A DNA stretch of 64,000 nt from NCBI RefSeq assembly GCF_048564905.1, contig NC_132991.1:49545501-49609500 (forward strand), read 5' to 3'. The notes under the pieces are model-generated. The model did no database searches, was not told where the DNA came from, and worked only from the letters and a program-made list of their open reading frames with translations. The DNA comes from Vicugna pacos. Taxonomy: Eukaryota; Chordata; Mammalia; Artiodactyla; Camelidae. Position numbers and translations under genes: made by a program. Below, one piece after another: positions 35,373 through 47,659 of this stretch. Position 1 is the stretch's first letter; every line of letters begins with the position of its first letter.

Positions 35373-37024
35373 ACTGACCTAGAAATTAAGTTGTGATTTT
35401 AGTATTTGAAAGGAAACTTGATTTTCAAAGAAAAATTAACAAGTTTATGTAACCCTTTATTTAACCTGCTTATATAATAACACCTTGAAGGTATGTGGCA
35501 TGTGTTTCCAAGTCACCATGAAACAATATGAAAATAGCCAGCTTGTGAAGAAAAGTCCAAAGAAGTGTAGCACAAATTATGTTCTTAAAGGAAGCATTAT
35601 GAAAAGAATTAACTTTTGTTACAGAAGATGTTGCTACATTACGTTTTTGTGTTCTCCATTGACCAGTCATAGTTTTAAATCTAATAAACAAGAGCTTGGT
35701 AATTTAATTCACCAGATGTTTCCATTTTAAAAGTTAGGTCCTTATTTTAAAATGTTTTCAAAAGTTCTGTCCTTCTAGAGCTGTGATTTTTATCATTCCA
35801 AGATGAAGTTAGAAGGCAGATTTATACCTGATCTTGTGATAATGATTGCTGAGGAACTGTGATCAGAGAATACCGAAAAATTCCAGAAATTTTTGACTGG
35901 CTAAAATGTGCAGGATCTTGTGCTAGGATGCCGTGGGTGAGGGGTAAAGGGGGTGGGATACCAAGATGAAGATGAGCTGGTCCCTGCTTCCAGGGAGCAC
36001 CCAGTTTAACTAGAGTCCAAGACTGAGTATGACAAATTTGACAGCTGTCTTCGTCATATCTGCCAATATAAAAACATAGTATTCAAGTACTTAGATATTT
36101 CATTAGAAATTATTAGTGGTCGTGTGTGATTACATAACTTCAGGGGTATGCTTTTGGCTTTGAATACCATCAGTTTGAAGGCAATTCTGAAGGTGGTGGA
36201 TTAATATTTTATTATTGGATAGATAATACTTAGGTTTTAATAATGTACAAATAATAAGACTGTAAGTTTATGTAAGAGCTTTTGGCTACTTCATTATCAC
36301 TGTGAAAGTTAAATTAAATAGCTTATTTTTTGAAGCTAGATACATTTATAATAATAGGTATCAGCTGGTAGTTTTATAAATTATGCTTTACTTTTTTCAG
36401 TAAAATATATACATACATTTATGGTAATAAAAGTATTCCTTTACTTACTGTTTCTTAGTAAATGTTTTTACTATTCTCTGTTCTTTGGCAAATCAACAAA
36501 ATTTGGGGTTTGTGTACTACAGTCTTCTGTGTTTGCAGTGAATGGACGTCTTCCTTTTCTTCCCTAATAGAAACTTTTGTATAATCAGGTAAAGAAGAAA
36601 CTAATACTGTGTTTTCTGTGACAGGTACTGCAGTAGGTATGTTACAGATTCTTGTCCCACTTTGTTTGGTCACTAACGCTTCTGACCCACAAACTCCTAG
36701 CAACATTGTAACTATCTCCGGGTCTGTCTAAAGACAAAACTCATTTTTATTGTACTTTGAATATCCTAAATTGATTTCTATGTCTGTGGCTTGATTTGGA
36801 AGTTAGGCGACTTAGTTTCTTTCACCCGTCTGAGTTCTTCAGTTAATCCTTTATTTCTTGCCTACATAGTTGCTAAGGTCAAGTTTCTTTCCAAGTTTTG
36901 CATTTCTTACCATGTTTGTTTGTTGGAGGGAAGGAGGGAACGGGAGGCAATGTATGTATATTTTACTGCCCAGCAACCTGCAAGTATGAAGATAGAGAAG
37001 GGTCCTTAAAAAGAAGCCCAAACC
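35373..37024. other. Intron, no recognised element
   Basis: AT-rich interval. Opposing frames at 35470-35730 and 36455-36706 carry no domain that I know. Confidence 0.4.
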
Positions 37025-37152
37025 AGGGGGAGGATATAGCTCAGTGGTAAAGTGTGTGCTTAACATGCACAAGATCCTGGGTTCAATCCCCAGCACCTCC
37101 ATTAAAAATAAATAAATAAACCTAATTATCTCCCCTGTGCCAAAAATTACTT
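37025..37152 (+). mobile_element. Camelid tRNA-Ala-derived SINE, sense, full length
   Basis: GGGGGAGGATATAGCTCAGT opens the tRNA-like head. 'GTGTGCTTAACATGCAC' covers the anticodon arm, GGGTTCAATCCCCAGCACCT holds the B box, and the tail is 'AAAAATAAATAAATAAACCT' then AATTATC. An A13 tract follows at 37159-37171. This is the clearest sense copy in the window. Confidence 0.9.
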
Positions 37153-37339
37153 ACCAAGAAAAAAAAAAAAAGGCAGCAGCCCAGGCTTTTTTTTTAGCTC
37201 ACTGAAAAAATTAAAGTAAAAGTAAATTAAACATGGAACAGGTTTAATACACGAGTTTACAAAAATTTATTCACCGTCATTTGGTCTTTTGTATGATAAG
37301 ACCTCTCTATAGAATATAATCATCTCAGGAGCAATTCAC

Positions 37340-37455
37340 TTGTCTATTTTGTTCTCTGTCACCCTGTCATCTGTGCCCGGCACAATGTAGGTGCCCAATA
37401 ACTTATTCATTAATTGAACCAAAGGGTGGATGAATGAATGAATGAATGAATGACA
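37340..37455 (+). mobile_element. L2 LINE 3' terminus, sense, with (TGAA)n tail
   Basis: 'TGCCCGGCACAATGTAGGTG' and 'CCCAATAACTTATTCATT' match the L2 ending, followed by 'GGATGAATGAATGAATGAAT'. Short 3' fragment. Confidence 0.7.
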
Positions 37456-38082
37456 CATTTCACTGGCAGTTTCTGGTGTTCTGCTTTATTATATTTGCTT
37501 TACTGATCTTTAGGGTTGATACTCTATTAAATAGTGAAGGAAGAACTGGTACTAAAATGTATAGCTTCTAAATGACTCTAATTCTTGATTTTTAAAAATG
37601 ATGTATTAGAAACTGTTTTCTTCCTGTAGGAAATTATCTCAAAGTTATTTATTTGTTGTGAGGCACGTGGAAGCATTTTATATTTCTGTAATACAATAAC
37701 AACTATCTATCTTTATTGCTCATAGTTCTTTTTCAGAAAAATCAACTCAGGCATTTAAAAAATACTTCTATGTTTTTTATATATTAATAGAATTTACAGT
37801 TAAAGAAGTTTTGCTCAGATATATTTGAAGAGTACCTGAAACAGGTTTTCCTCTTATAGGTTTCTGTAACGTGTCAGGATAGTTTGGGTTATTAATGAGT
37901 AGATTTGTATAATTTAGCTCAAGGTGGTTTAAGTGGTTGTAAAGAAATTCTGAAATGTGTTAATTTTTTAAAAATGCTTTTCCTCATAAGAAGCATTATG
38001 AGAAAGGGAACAACATAAATACAAGTTGGAATTCTCTATTTTAATAATAATCACAAATTTTTTCATAGTAATTCTTCAAGAA
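37456..38082. other. Intron, no recognised element
   Basis: AT-rich intronic DNA. No exon or repeat recognised. Confidence 0.4.
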
Positions 38083-38487
38083 CAGCAGTTCTCAAGCTTT
38101 TTGGCCTCAGGAACCCTTTGCACTCTTAAAAATTATTGAAGACTTAGCAATAGACCCATTCCATGCTAGCTTGTGTAACATTTTTTTTTTTAATTCCCCA
38201 AACAAATTTTAGTGAAAAGAATGATAACTGTTTTACATTTTTGCAAATCTTTCTGATGTCTGACTTAATAAAAAACAGCTGGATTCTTACATGTACTTCT
38301 GTTTCATATATTGCAATATCACATATTATGTATCCTATGAAAAACTCCACTGTACGTGAGAGCCTGAGAGTAAAAAAGGCAAATAACATATAGGTATTAT
38401 TATAAAAATAGTTTTCACCTTGCAGATGCCTTGAAAGGGCCCTGGGGACCCTCAGGGTTCATGGCCAGCTTTTGAGAACCACTGCTG
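38083..38487 (+). mobile_element. MER1-type hAT (Charlie) non-autonomous DNA transposon
   Basis: Left end CAGCAGTTCTCAAGCTTTTT and right end AGCTTTTGAGAACCACTGCTG-like are inverted copies. Inner text 'ACTCTTAAAAATTATTGAAG' and 'GTTTTACATTTTTGCAAATC' matches MER1 from memory. It is 405 bp long with no transposase. I could not see a clean 8-bp target duplication. Confidence 0.75.
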
Positions 38488-39525
38488 CAGAAGCTAGGGG
38501 GAGGGAGGGTTAGCAGCAGTGGGGTGGGAACTTCGACTTCTTTTATATATTTCTATGTTGTATTTGTATGTTTTATTATGAGTATATATTACTTTTGCCA
38601 TTTTAAAACACAAAAAAGAAAATGAAAGGGTGTGGGGGGAGATGATTATGTCCCAGAAGAAGGGAATACATTTTTTTGCTTCAACAACAACAGCAATTCT
38701 CCTTTTAGTTCCTAATTATATGATCTCTGAATAAATTTAAATTTCAAATTTGGCTGATATGTTTTAAATAGGATCCTATCCAGAATATCAGCATGAAGAA
38801 GCAAATAATGCAAGTCCCGGGTCATTTGTTCTCATTTTGTCTTGTGAACATCTGAACGCACACTGCCTGTATCTCACTCGGTAATAAGCCTTTGCTTCCG
38901 ATACTCCCACAAAAGGTGCTGGCACATATTATGGACACTCAGCCCCATTTATCATTTTTCCCTGCTATGCTAATTCAGGGGAATCTGAGGATGGAAAGAG
39001 CAGAGTCCCATTTAATGCTAAAATTGTCCTTGGACACTTTGGCTGTCAGATTAGGAATTCTTGCTAATCCCTGCCCAGCTTTATATTTGGCCCCAAAATA
39101 TTCTTATTTCTTCCACTTCCCCACAAATTGGAGAAATAGGAGCAATTCATAAATCTTTCACTTCAGTTATTCTGTCTCTAATAAATGACTTACAAAGGCA
39201 TTCAGATCAAACTTCTTGTTTACAAGGTAATAGAAATAACCAACAGCTTGAAAACTTAAAAAATTTAGAATAACTTGGCTCAGGTCAAAGTATAATTTTC
39301 TCTATGAAAAATAAACGTTAATCTGAGAATTGTCCAATGAGATATTAAAAATAGAAACCTTAATAAGTTAAATAAAATCCAACTTGTCTATTGAAACAAT
39401 GAAATGTTATAACTAGAGTAAAAATGTTACTGTATCTAAATTTTATCTAAATATTATGTCTAAATATCAACTCCATTGAATTATTTATTTAATGTCTTTC
39501 AAATTTTTACCCCCCATATAAAGTG
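38488..39525. other. Intron; possible old L1 tail at 38520-38630, otherwise unannotated
   Basis: The part around 'TTTTATTATGAGTATATATT' and 'ACTTTTGCCATTTTAAAACA' looks like another ancient L1 3' end in sense. The rest has no recognised element. Confidence 0.4.
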
Positions 39526-40290
39526 CTTACTTTTTTCCCAAATACACAGGTAATAACTATTTATTGCAGTAAAAAAATAGAAAAAATTAAAAATCACCTA
39601 TAATCGTACCACCTCTACATAGCTACTGTTAACATTCTGGAATTTGTTTCGATTACTTGTTTGATTATCTGTTTAACATCATCGTATTCTACATTACTTC
39701 TTATAGCGTGATTTTTTAGTTGACAGAACATCATAGGTATTTTTTCCATATCAATAAACAGAAATCCATGTTGTCATTTTGAATCACTGCATGGTATTTC
39801 CTTATAAGTCTGTGTGATTCTCATCTGTATTAGATTTTTTTTTCACTGTAGTAAAATAATGCTTTAGTAAACATATTGTTCCTTTGTCTTTGCACACCAA
39901 TCTGTTTATTTCCTTGAAGACTTAGCTATGGGATTGCTGGGTCAATGAGGCATGTACTTTTTTTTCTTAAGACTTTAAAATAAAATTGCAAAATTTCTCT
40001 TTAGAGAGACTGTACCCAGTTACACTGTCTTTCCTTTCCCCAGCCTTGATCTATTTTTGAATGTGATGCATTTTTTAAAAATCATTATTATTTTGGTTTT
40101 CATTTCTTTGAATACCTCTGTGGTTGGGGTTGAACATCTTTTCAAATGTTCTGCATGAGTTGCCTGTTCATTTACTTTGCCTATTATTTTGTTGGAATGT
40201 CATTTCACTGGTCTATGAATGCTCTTCATAGTCTTTGTAAAAGACATCTACTACTTATTACATTTGATGAATTGTTTTCTTCTCTGTGCA
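39526..40290 (-). mobile_element. Ancient L1M/HAL1-like fragment, antisense
   Basis: 'GGATTGCTGGGTCAATGAGG', 'CACTGCATGGTATTTCCTTA' and 'TTTACTTTGCCTATTATTTT' give the reversed order of an L1 ORF2 end and 3' UTR at high divergence. Ends are approximate. Confidence 0.55.
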
Positions 40291-40773
40291 TTTAAGAATT
40301 ATCGTGTTATTATACTATTATAATATGTGATTATCATACCGATTATAAGAAACTCTAGACACTAAATGGCATTAGGCTCTGGGCTTTTTGATGTAGACAT
40401 TTCTCTATATCTCCCACCATTGGAGAAATGAGCAGATATTTCTATGTTAGGCTAATTGTTTAAGTAGTATGTGTACCTCCATTCTCATAAAGTTATAAAA
40501 ATGTTGAGACGTATTCTGTGTTTTTTTTGAAATTTGTGAGCTCTCTGCCTCTCTCTACTAGAAGTCCAGCAGCAAATTCATAAGGGGAAAAAATGAAATC
40601 CTGTGCTGGCATTTTACTTCCAGTTGCTGCTGCCTTTGGTCCCCTGAGGAACTTGTCATTTTTAACATAGCTCTCTGTTTTTACTGTGATCTGTGTGATC
40701 TCACCCCCATATCCATTCGCATGAGAAATGGGTTGTCTAATCCTCGGCTGTGTTTATTTCCATTTATTTTCAG

Positions 40774-40866
40774 AGTATCCACATACTGGAAAGGACTTCT
40801 TCCTCTAGCACCGAACCCTCTGTAAGTCGGCAGCTGCTAGAACCGGAGCCAGGCCCCCTCTCCAAG
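40774..40866 (+). CDS. OSBPL6: OSBPL6 coding exon (residues 35-65)
   Basis: Encodes SIHILERTSSSSTEPSVSRQ followed by LLEPEPGPLSK, a Ser-rich linker between the N-terminus and the PH domain of ORP6. Acceptor CATTTATTTTCAG ends at 40773, and the donor is AAG before GTCAGT at 40867, a non-canonical +3 base. Length is 93 nt, phase 0 on both sides, so skipping it would leave the frame open. The next exon is 6.7 kb away. No catalytic or binding residues are expected; the segment is likely a phosphorylation target (inference). Confidence 0.93.
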
Positions 40867-41224
40867 GTCAGTGCCAGAATGTGGTGCTTTCTCAGATGGC
40901 ATGATGCCCACTCTGGGGCCAGCTGAACTGTAACTCTTACACCTGACTCTCCGAAGGTAGCGATGACCCCATTGTCGGGCTGCTCTTCCACTTCTTCCTG
41001 CTCCAGTGCATCAGGTGTCTTTGCATAAGGCTTGCTTACGTTTCTTTCTATAAGGAGGAAAGAGATGAAAGTGTATTTTGCTGGAATTTGCAGTGTTATG
41101 TACAGAAGTCCAGAATTCTCTTTGTTTTAAGGGAAAAGGGCAAGAGGAACAGTTGACATTCCTGTTGGAGAGCTGAGCTAATATTCTATATAAAGCTAAG
41201 AGAAAAAAATCAGTGGGTCCAGCA
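40867..41224. other. OSBPL6 intron start, no recognised element
   Basis: No repeat or exon recognised immediately downstream of the donor. Confidence 0.4.
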
Positions 41225-41435
41225 ATAACAACAGCAGGCCCCTTTACTGCCCATGTACTGTGTACCAGGCACTGTACTAAGTGCCTAAATACATGATCCC
41301 GTTTAATATAATCCTCTGAGCAGCTCCATACAGTGTGGGTATTTCTTATACTTTATAAATATGGAAACCAAGAGTTAGTAACTTGTCCACAGTCAAAAAA
41401 GCTGCTAAGTAGCAGAGCAGGGATTAAGCTTTACC
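41225..41435 (-). mobile_element. MIR SINE, antisense
   Basis: 'CTGTGTACCAGGCACTGTAC', 'TAAGTGCCTAAATACATGAT' and 'GGAAACCAAGAGTTAGTAAC' follow the reversed MIR order. Confidence 0.7.
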
Positions 41436-42184
41436 CCACCTGCAGGGTAAACTAGTCTGTCCTCAGAGGACCTTATGTACGTTCAGAGTTCCAGTCCCCT
41501 TCTTCCATCTGGCCTTCCTAGCAGTGAGCTGAGGGGAACACAGCCGATTATTGATGAAGATGTTTTCTGTTTCATGGAAGCCAGTGTTCCCTCCTCTTCA
41601 GCCTTCCCTTCCTAGGACTAAAGGAACGTCTAAATTCATTTATCTGAAATCCAAGAATCACAAAGAAAAGTCAAGGACACGCCATCGTACTCATCCCCAT
41701 CCCTTGCTCGATTCCCTGAGGTTTTCAGTGGGTTGGCTTCCTTACTGAGAAACTCAGAAAATAGAAAGCAGGGGGATTTTGAATCCAAATATAAAAAACT
41801 TTACTTCCCCCAAAGCTTAACTTCTAAGTATAGGTAACTGATTCATCCACTTTGCTTTTCCTGTATTAAACAGAATGTTTTGTTGAAAGAACACTCTACT
41901 ACACTAGTATTATAGAATATAGACACGTGTACCTCTTTATACTTTGAACCCATTATAAGCATTAAAGTTACAGTATCAGACAGGGGTAGACTGCAAAACT
42001 AAAAAAGAGGGAGTTACTGAACTACAAAAATAACTTAGAAGTGGGAAACGATCTTGTATCTATTTGAATGGCAAACAGAGAGTGTCTACTTGGTAAATAT
42101 AACTAGTAATCTCTTTGGAACCTCAGTTCTCTCATACACAGCTAAAGGACAGAGAGGATAAATTAATACAGGGGCGATGCAGAA

Positions 42185-42365
42185 GGCAGCTAACATTGCT
42201 CCCTCACTTTGAGCCAGGCACTGGATTATTACAGGTATTTTCTCAGTCAGCCCTCAACTCCATGAAGTGAGTACTGATATTATTCTCATGTTACTGATAA
42301 GGAAACAGAGTTGGAGTATAAGTAAGTTGTCCGCAGTCAGATAGCTGGGAAGTGTGTGACATTCA
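42185..42365 (-). mobile_element. MIR SINE, antisense
   Basis: 'TTTGAGCCAGGCACTGGATT', 'CTCCATGAAGTGAGTACTGA' and 'TGATAAGGAAACAGAGTTGG' again give the reversed MIR order. Second MIR within 1 kb. Confidence 0.7.
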
Positions 42366-42589
42366 GAGCAGTGGGAGACAAAGACCGTGATGGTGAGAGA
42401 GACATAGAAGAAGGAAGACTCAGAGAATGATGCACAGAAGGAGGAGAGGTGCTGGCGGTAAAATGAGTAGGGAGCGACACACAAACACACAGGACTTGCT
42501 CTGGCCCCTCCTGGCCCAGCGGCTGCATCTCCAGCCTCTTTGGTATCTCACTTTATACTCCAGCTCCATCCATCTGCAGGCAGTTCCCT

Positions 42590-42850
42590 CCACTGGCCAT
42601 GCTATCTCTTTCCTCTGCTGTTGGGCTCCTTCCACCAGGCCTGCGCGGAATACTGTCCTGCTCCCCTCCCATTCCTTCACTTAGCGAAAACTCCAACTTC
42701 TCTTAAGTTAGGCCCACAGGGACCCCTTTTCAAATGCTGCTCATTGTCTCCCTCCCTAATCCACCCTCAGCCCCAGACCATCTTGCATAGCCTGCAGTTG
42801 GTACTGACACAGTCATTACTTTATTTCACATTCTTCCTTTTTGTCAGATT
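42590..42850 (+). mobile_element. L2 LINE-like fragment, sense, diverged
   Basis: CT-rich text with 'TACTGTCCTGCTCCCCTCCC' and 'CTTTATTTCACATTCTTCCT' is compatible with the L2 3' part. The open frames on both strands from 42254 to 42866 fall on this and neighbouring low-complexity sequence. Confidence 0.45.
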
Positions 42851-44435
42851 CTCTCGGACAACCTGAGACTGGGCTTAGGGTGCTTCTGATCTGCTGAGGG
42901 AGGACCTCAGGAGAAAGAGCGTGCGCGAAGAGGCTAGGGCAGGTGTCGTTGCTAAGCAAGACGGGGTTTCAGCTGGAGCCTACCCTCAGCTTGATCCTGT
43001 GGTGGGCTCTGGAGCATGGATTATATCAGAGTTGGTCTCCCCCGGAGGCAGGGAGCCCTCAGCCATTTGTACCCTTGTGTCCTTCAATTGTTGAGAGCTG
43101 TGGAGAAGGTATTACTAACGCATAATTTCCTGGGTGTGGAGGCCCTGGGTTGGCCAAACAGCAGCTCCCCGTAGAAGGAGGGAGCTATTAGCCTTAGCAG
43201 TTCGCCGTGCTCACAGCAGCTGGGACATGGGTCCACTGGCTGGATTCAGGGATCCACGTAGGGCGCCAGCAGCATCCATTTCCCATCACTTCTCCATGCA
43301 GTTGCCTGTTTGGATCTTGCTGTACAACTAAGACTCTTGTTGTGTTTTTGCATTAATAGATAACACATCTCTTGGGACCCTATGAAATCAGAGGGTCCCA
43401 TTCAATCCAGATACCACAGCATCTCACCATCTCTCAGCCCCTTTGAGAGGAGATGGGCTTCCTGGGCACTGGCTGGTGGCAGAAGAACATTGTTCGAAGT
43501 ACATACATACAGTCCTGTCTTAGGATTTTTTCAAATACTTTGTTTGGTGTTTTCACCTCCTAAAACATATCTCGTATCCCCCACGCACGCACACACGCAG
43601 GCCTGCACGCACACGGAGTAAGAAAGGAAGGGTTTCTGTTTTTCCCAAAGGAGCAGACTAGGGCTGTTATTACGTTACTTCCTGATTTTAGGTATTGTTA
43701 TTAGACCAAAAGTACTTTTAAAACTTTTATAACAGCAAAAATGTTTGTGTGTCCGATTCAAGTGCTGATGTGGTCACATGAGGGTTTTTGCCTCTGTTTC
43801 TATTACAAGTAATCCTATGGAAGTTGGTGACTTTAAAACAGAAAATTAATATCAGCTGAAATTATGAAAAACAGCCTTCAATTTTCCAAAAGTTATTTTA
43901 GCTTTCTCAAGACAGACCTGGTCTACTAAGCATAGAGATGGATTGTACTAAGTCCTGAGATGGGATATTTTATTTCTTACATACTTAATTTGCAACATTA
44001 TCATCAGCATTTATAATTAGAATAGAGTTGTTTGCTCTGGCTTTATCCTTTGCCTCTTTGTTTGACAGCTTATTTAACTGTAAGAACTAGGATTTTTCCC
44101 ATTTTCTTTTTTTGCTGGGCTTAATAATACTGAATCAGAGTAAGTGGAATTATTTGTTCAGAGCTGCTGCATTTATGTTTAAAAAATGCATTTTAACTTT
44201 TGCCTTTCTGTGTAATATATCTTCCCCCTTCATTCTTATTCCATTCTTATTATTTGGTAGTTAAACTCCCAAAGAAGAAAAAAAAAAACTGCTGTGATAG
44301 AAATCAGTAGCCATAGCTCCACAGGGACAAGCAGTTATTACATCCTGAGTTTAATTAGAAAAAAAATTCAAGAAGCATTTGTACTTATTATTAAATGTTT
44401 CCATTTTCACAAGTAATCCAGAGTTTTCATCTTAA
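42851..44435. other. Intron, GC-richer then AT-rich, no recognised element
   Basis: 42880-43330 is GC-richer than its surroundings with a few CpG, but not dense enough to call an island. 43580-43620 has CACGCACGCACACACGCA-type simple repeat. No exon assigned. Confidence 0.4.
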
Positions 44436-44469
44436 ACACACAGACACACACACACACACACACACACAC
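44436..44469. repeat. (CA)n microsatellite
   Basis: About 17 CA units with one G interruption. A likely polymorphic marker. Confidence 0.9.
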
Positions 44470-44534
44470 TGGAATAAATCAAAGATGAATACTAGCCTTC
44501 AAATAAGATCTAGCCAAAAATAAAAATGCTGTTC

Positions 44535-44632
44535 TGGGTGGGATGGCCATAGTTCAGTGGTAGAGATGTGCTTAGTGTGCACAAGGTCCTAGTTTCAATC
44601 CCCAGAACCTCCTTTAAAAAATTTTTTTTTAA
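44535..44632 (+). mobile_element. Camelid tRNA-Ala-derived SINE, sense, diverged
   Basis: GGGTGGGATGGCCATAGTTC, AGTGGTAGAGATGTGCTTAG and 'TTTCAATCCCCAGAACCTCC' form the tRNA-like head, with a poor A/T-rich tail. More diverged than the 37.0-kb copy. Confidence 0.85.
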
Positions 44633-44841
44633 ATCCTGTTCTTCTAGAGGTGCTGTCCCGCGGAGGGGCTACTGAAAATAGAAATGTCATTAAATACAGT
44701 TGATATTTTTCTAAGAACAGAGAGAGCTCTACTGAATATAGGTATACATGTGTAGAAAGTTATTCTTTTGACTTCTTAATTATACAGATACTTTCTCAAA
44801 GGAATCAGTAGAAATCCATTTTTATGGAATGAAAATCTGTC

Positions 44842-44868
44842 TTTTTTTTTTTTTTTTTTTTTTTTTTT
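44842..44868. repeat. T27 homopolymer
   Basis: Uninterrupted run of 27 T. It may be the A-tail of an antisense retrotransposition, but no element is recognised beside it. Length is likely to vary and to be error-prone in assembly. Confidence 0.9.
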
Positions 44869-45809
44869 GCTTTGCTGGTGAGAATAAAAAGCCAAAGATA
44901 CTGGACTTCGTATGAGAACCTACTATTTTTTTTCTATTGTTCTAACATTATTCAAAAGCAATGCTCACCTGTTGAACTGCAATTCAATATTAAAAAATGA
45001 AAATGCCAAAGCGCTCTGCTTTGTACTACTGATAATAATGCCTTCATTGTCAAAAAAACATGGTGCAGAGCCTGAAATTGCCTTATCAGAAAATTTTTTT
45101 TTTAAATCACGGTATCTAATTAACAGTTTTGACCAGATCCATCACAGTTACTGATACTATTATCTTCAAGTAGAAAATCACTTTTGGGGTTTTTCTCTTA
45201 TGTGAAGGGAAATTGACAGATCCTTTCAAGGATTCTTAATGTTGCCAAATGAACATTGGTAGGTGTGTTTCTATAGAGATGTAGTTCATTCACTAGGCAC
45301 CCCTCAGAGATGACCAAGAAGATGGAGAAATGACGTTGGTCTCAGATTAGTTTGCAGGGGTGGTGGTGGTGGTAGGGTTGGGCTTGGGTAGAAGCATGAT
45401 GCTGGCTTTAGAGGGCTCTTCAGAAGCTCAATGATGTTTACATGAAGCACTGTTCAGCCACATCTGGAAACAAAATTGTCTGTCAAAATCCCACTCCATT
45501 TACACGTCTTTGGACTTAAATGTAGACTTGACTAGGCCATAGGGCAAGCAGCTTCTGAGATGAAAGGAGAAGACAGGGGAAAGAGGCATGAGTCTCCCTT
45601 CCTGTCCCCGTGGCCAACATCAGTAACTAGGTAGGGCCCCTTCGCCTCTGGGTCCTGTCAGAGCCTCACAGTCCTGCAGCAGGTTCTGGGCAGCCCCCAC
45701 CCAGACATCTGGGCCAGCAGGTCCATCTGCCCCGAGATGGAATGCACCCATTGCCATTCCACTGAAGCCTCTGTGCTGTGGCCTAAAGATGATTTCTGAT
45801 AGAACGAAA
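44869..45809. other. Intron, no recognised element
   Basis: Includes a short GGT run near 45357-45374. No exon or named repeat. Confidence 0.4.
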
Positions 45810-46377
45810 TGTTGCAGAAAAAACGTGTTGCAGCTCAGCATTACAGCTCGGTGTTACAGCTCAGCTGCGACAGCAACCTGGATCTGGGTGAGAGACTAAG
45901 CAGCAGTTGGAGAGTTGGAGAACTCAGGTTCATTATCCAAGCTGGCCCAGAGGAGTTAACACTCCAAGCTCTGGATCCCATCTGTAGGTTTACACAGGGT
46001 TTTATAGGCTAGCAGTTTGCACTTTGCAACATTGTATGCAAATAAGGTATAACAAAAGTTGACTAATTAAGAACAAGCTTTGTAGAAATGGACCAATCAG
46101 GAGTGAAGGAAATAACCAATCAGGAGTGAGCTCAGGGAACCAATAGAATTTTAGGGGTAAGTTCCACTTTCCTAGAAGTAAGCAGTTTGAGAGGCAAAAA
46201 GTGAGTTAGAGCCACTGGCCCAGGGAACCGGATGGTGCTGGCAGGAGGGTAGTAGACCTCCCTAGGGGTCCTGCTGGTCTTTTTTATAGGGCTTCCCACC
46301 TCAGTATCTTCTCAGAAGGCAGCCTTCTGAGTCAATTTGGGATAGAGCGTTCTGCAGAGGGGCCCGCCCTGACACAG
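45810..46377 (+). mobile_element. Putative solo LTR of an endogenous retrovirus, fossil
   Basis: A block beginning TGTTGCAG and ending near ACACA at about 46377 has LTR-like promoter composition. CCAAT-type boxes occur three times (46092, 46115, 46139), two of them within a repeated ACCAATCAGGAGTGA, and TTTTATAGG-type boxes occur twice. It resembles a class I-like LTR of artiodactyls, from memory. No internal region is attached and no clean target duplication was found, so the ends are tentative. Confidence 0.4.
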
Positions 46378-47536
46378 GGAGCTGTATCCAGCTTTCCAGA
46401 GCCAAGGCAACTGAGCAGGTTACGCTGAGAGATTTTGCTTCCCTGTGCCGTGGGCAGGACTGTAGCAGTTGTACATGGGATGTGACCTCGTTCCTGCCTC
46501 TGCGTCTGCTTAATTGTGCTCCATGCCCAAGATTAGCATATGAGTGTTTGCCAGGTCAACGGCTACTTCAGAGCTGCATGGGCCCTTGGAAATCACCTGG
46601 TCCAAGGATTTAAACCCAGGATGTTGCTAAGGAGCAGGTACCCAGCATGGAAGCAGGCCCAGGGGTAACTGGGGCAGACTGAAGATGGACAGCCAGCCAT
46701 TGTGGCAGGACCAGCATTGCCAGATCTTAAGCTTTCACAAAACACTAGAAATTTGAGTTTTTAAAGTCTGAAATCTTTTGACTTTTAAATGTTGACAATT
46801 GAATTTCGAAACTTTTTTTTTAAACACCAAAGACGCACAAAACATCTTATGGAAGAGGAAACCATGATTTAGTCTGTTTTTAACAGAGGAGGATGATAGC
46901 TTGGACTTTAGAATCTCAGATTCCTGGCTGTGCGATGTAGTGCTCTTTCCATGGGCTCCCAAGGATGTGTGAATCTCAGGACGAGCGCTTCGAAAGCATG
47001 GACTTCTTGGTGTGTGTTCGGAGAGCTGGGTGTTTTATGTGCTCTCTACAATGCATGCAGCCTTCCCAAGAGGAAACAGATGCCCACAGCACTGCTCTTC
47101 AGCTTAATAGGTTAGGAGCCACTTAGGCTGCTGTAAACTTTTCATTTCTACACAGAAAGCCAGGCCCATGTGCTAATTGAACATGTTTCATCAAAGTGGT
47201 CTTATTTAAAATTTAAAGTGCCTCTGTGCAAAGGAACTGTCTGGGAAAATGCATTTTAAACCTTATGAATGCAGGAAATCAAAATTCTACCCTACCCCAG
47301 ACTCCAGCTCCACCTCATCTCTGCTGGACCCGCACACCTGCAGGTGTCCCCGGAAACTCGCTCTCACTGCAGTGATAAGTACATAGCTGTGTCTGATGTT
47401 AGAATTTGCCCCAGAATGTTGTTCATACGTCTGGTGGGTCAAGTATTTCTTCAAAGGCAACTTCTACTTAAGAATCTGCTTTAAGTGTCATCAAACACTG
47501 AGAAACATGTGATTTGCTTTTCTTCTTTTCTCTCAG
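46378..47536. other. End of OSBPL6 intron before the PH-domain exons
   Basis: No repeat or exon recognised. The last bases TTTTCTTCTTTTCTCTCAG form a strong polypyrimidine tract and acceptor. Confidence 0.5.
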
Positions 47537-47659
47537 GAAGCCGACAGCTGGGAAATTATAGAAGGGCTGAAAATAGGCCAAACCAATGTCCAGAGACCAG
47601 ACAAACATGAAGGCTTTATGCTAAAGAAGAGAAAATGGCCTTTAAAAGGCTGGCACAAG
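47537..47659 (+). CDS. OSBPL6: OSBPL6 coding exon, start of PH domain (residues 66-106)
   Basis: Encodes EADSWEIIEGLKIGQTNVQR then PDKHEGFMLKKRKWPLKGWH and K. The SWEIIEGLKIG segment precedes the PH domain in ORP3/6/7. HEGFMLKKRKWPLKGWHK is the first PH strand pair with the basic K-x-R/K loop that contacts phosphoinositides in this fold. Acceptor CTCTCAG ends at 47536, donor AAG before GTAACA at 47660. 123 nt, phase 0/0. The match to the ORP3/6/7 subfamily is strong. ORP6 is preferred over ORP3 because the joined exons fit my memory of the ORP6 protein at almost every position. Confidence 0.95.

Noticed and set aside
42440-43330. CpG island or alternative promoter before the PH exons
   Set aside because: The patch is GC-richer but CpG are few, and no initiator or TATA context stands out. 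Not enough to call a promoter.
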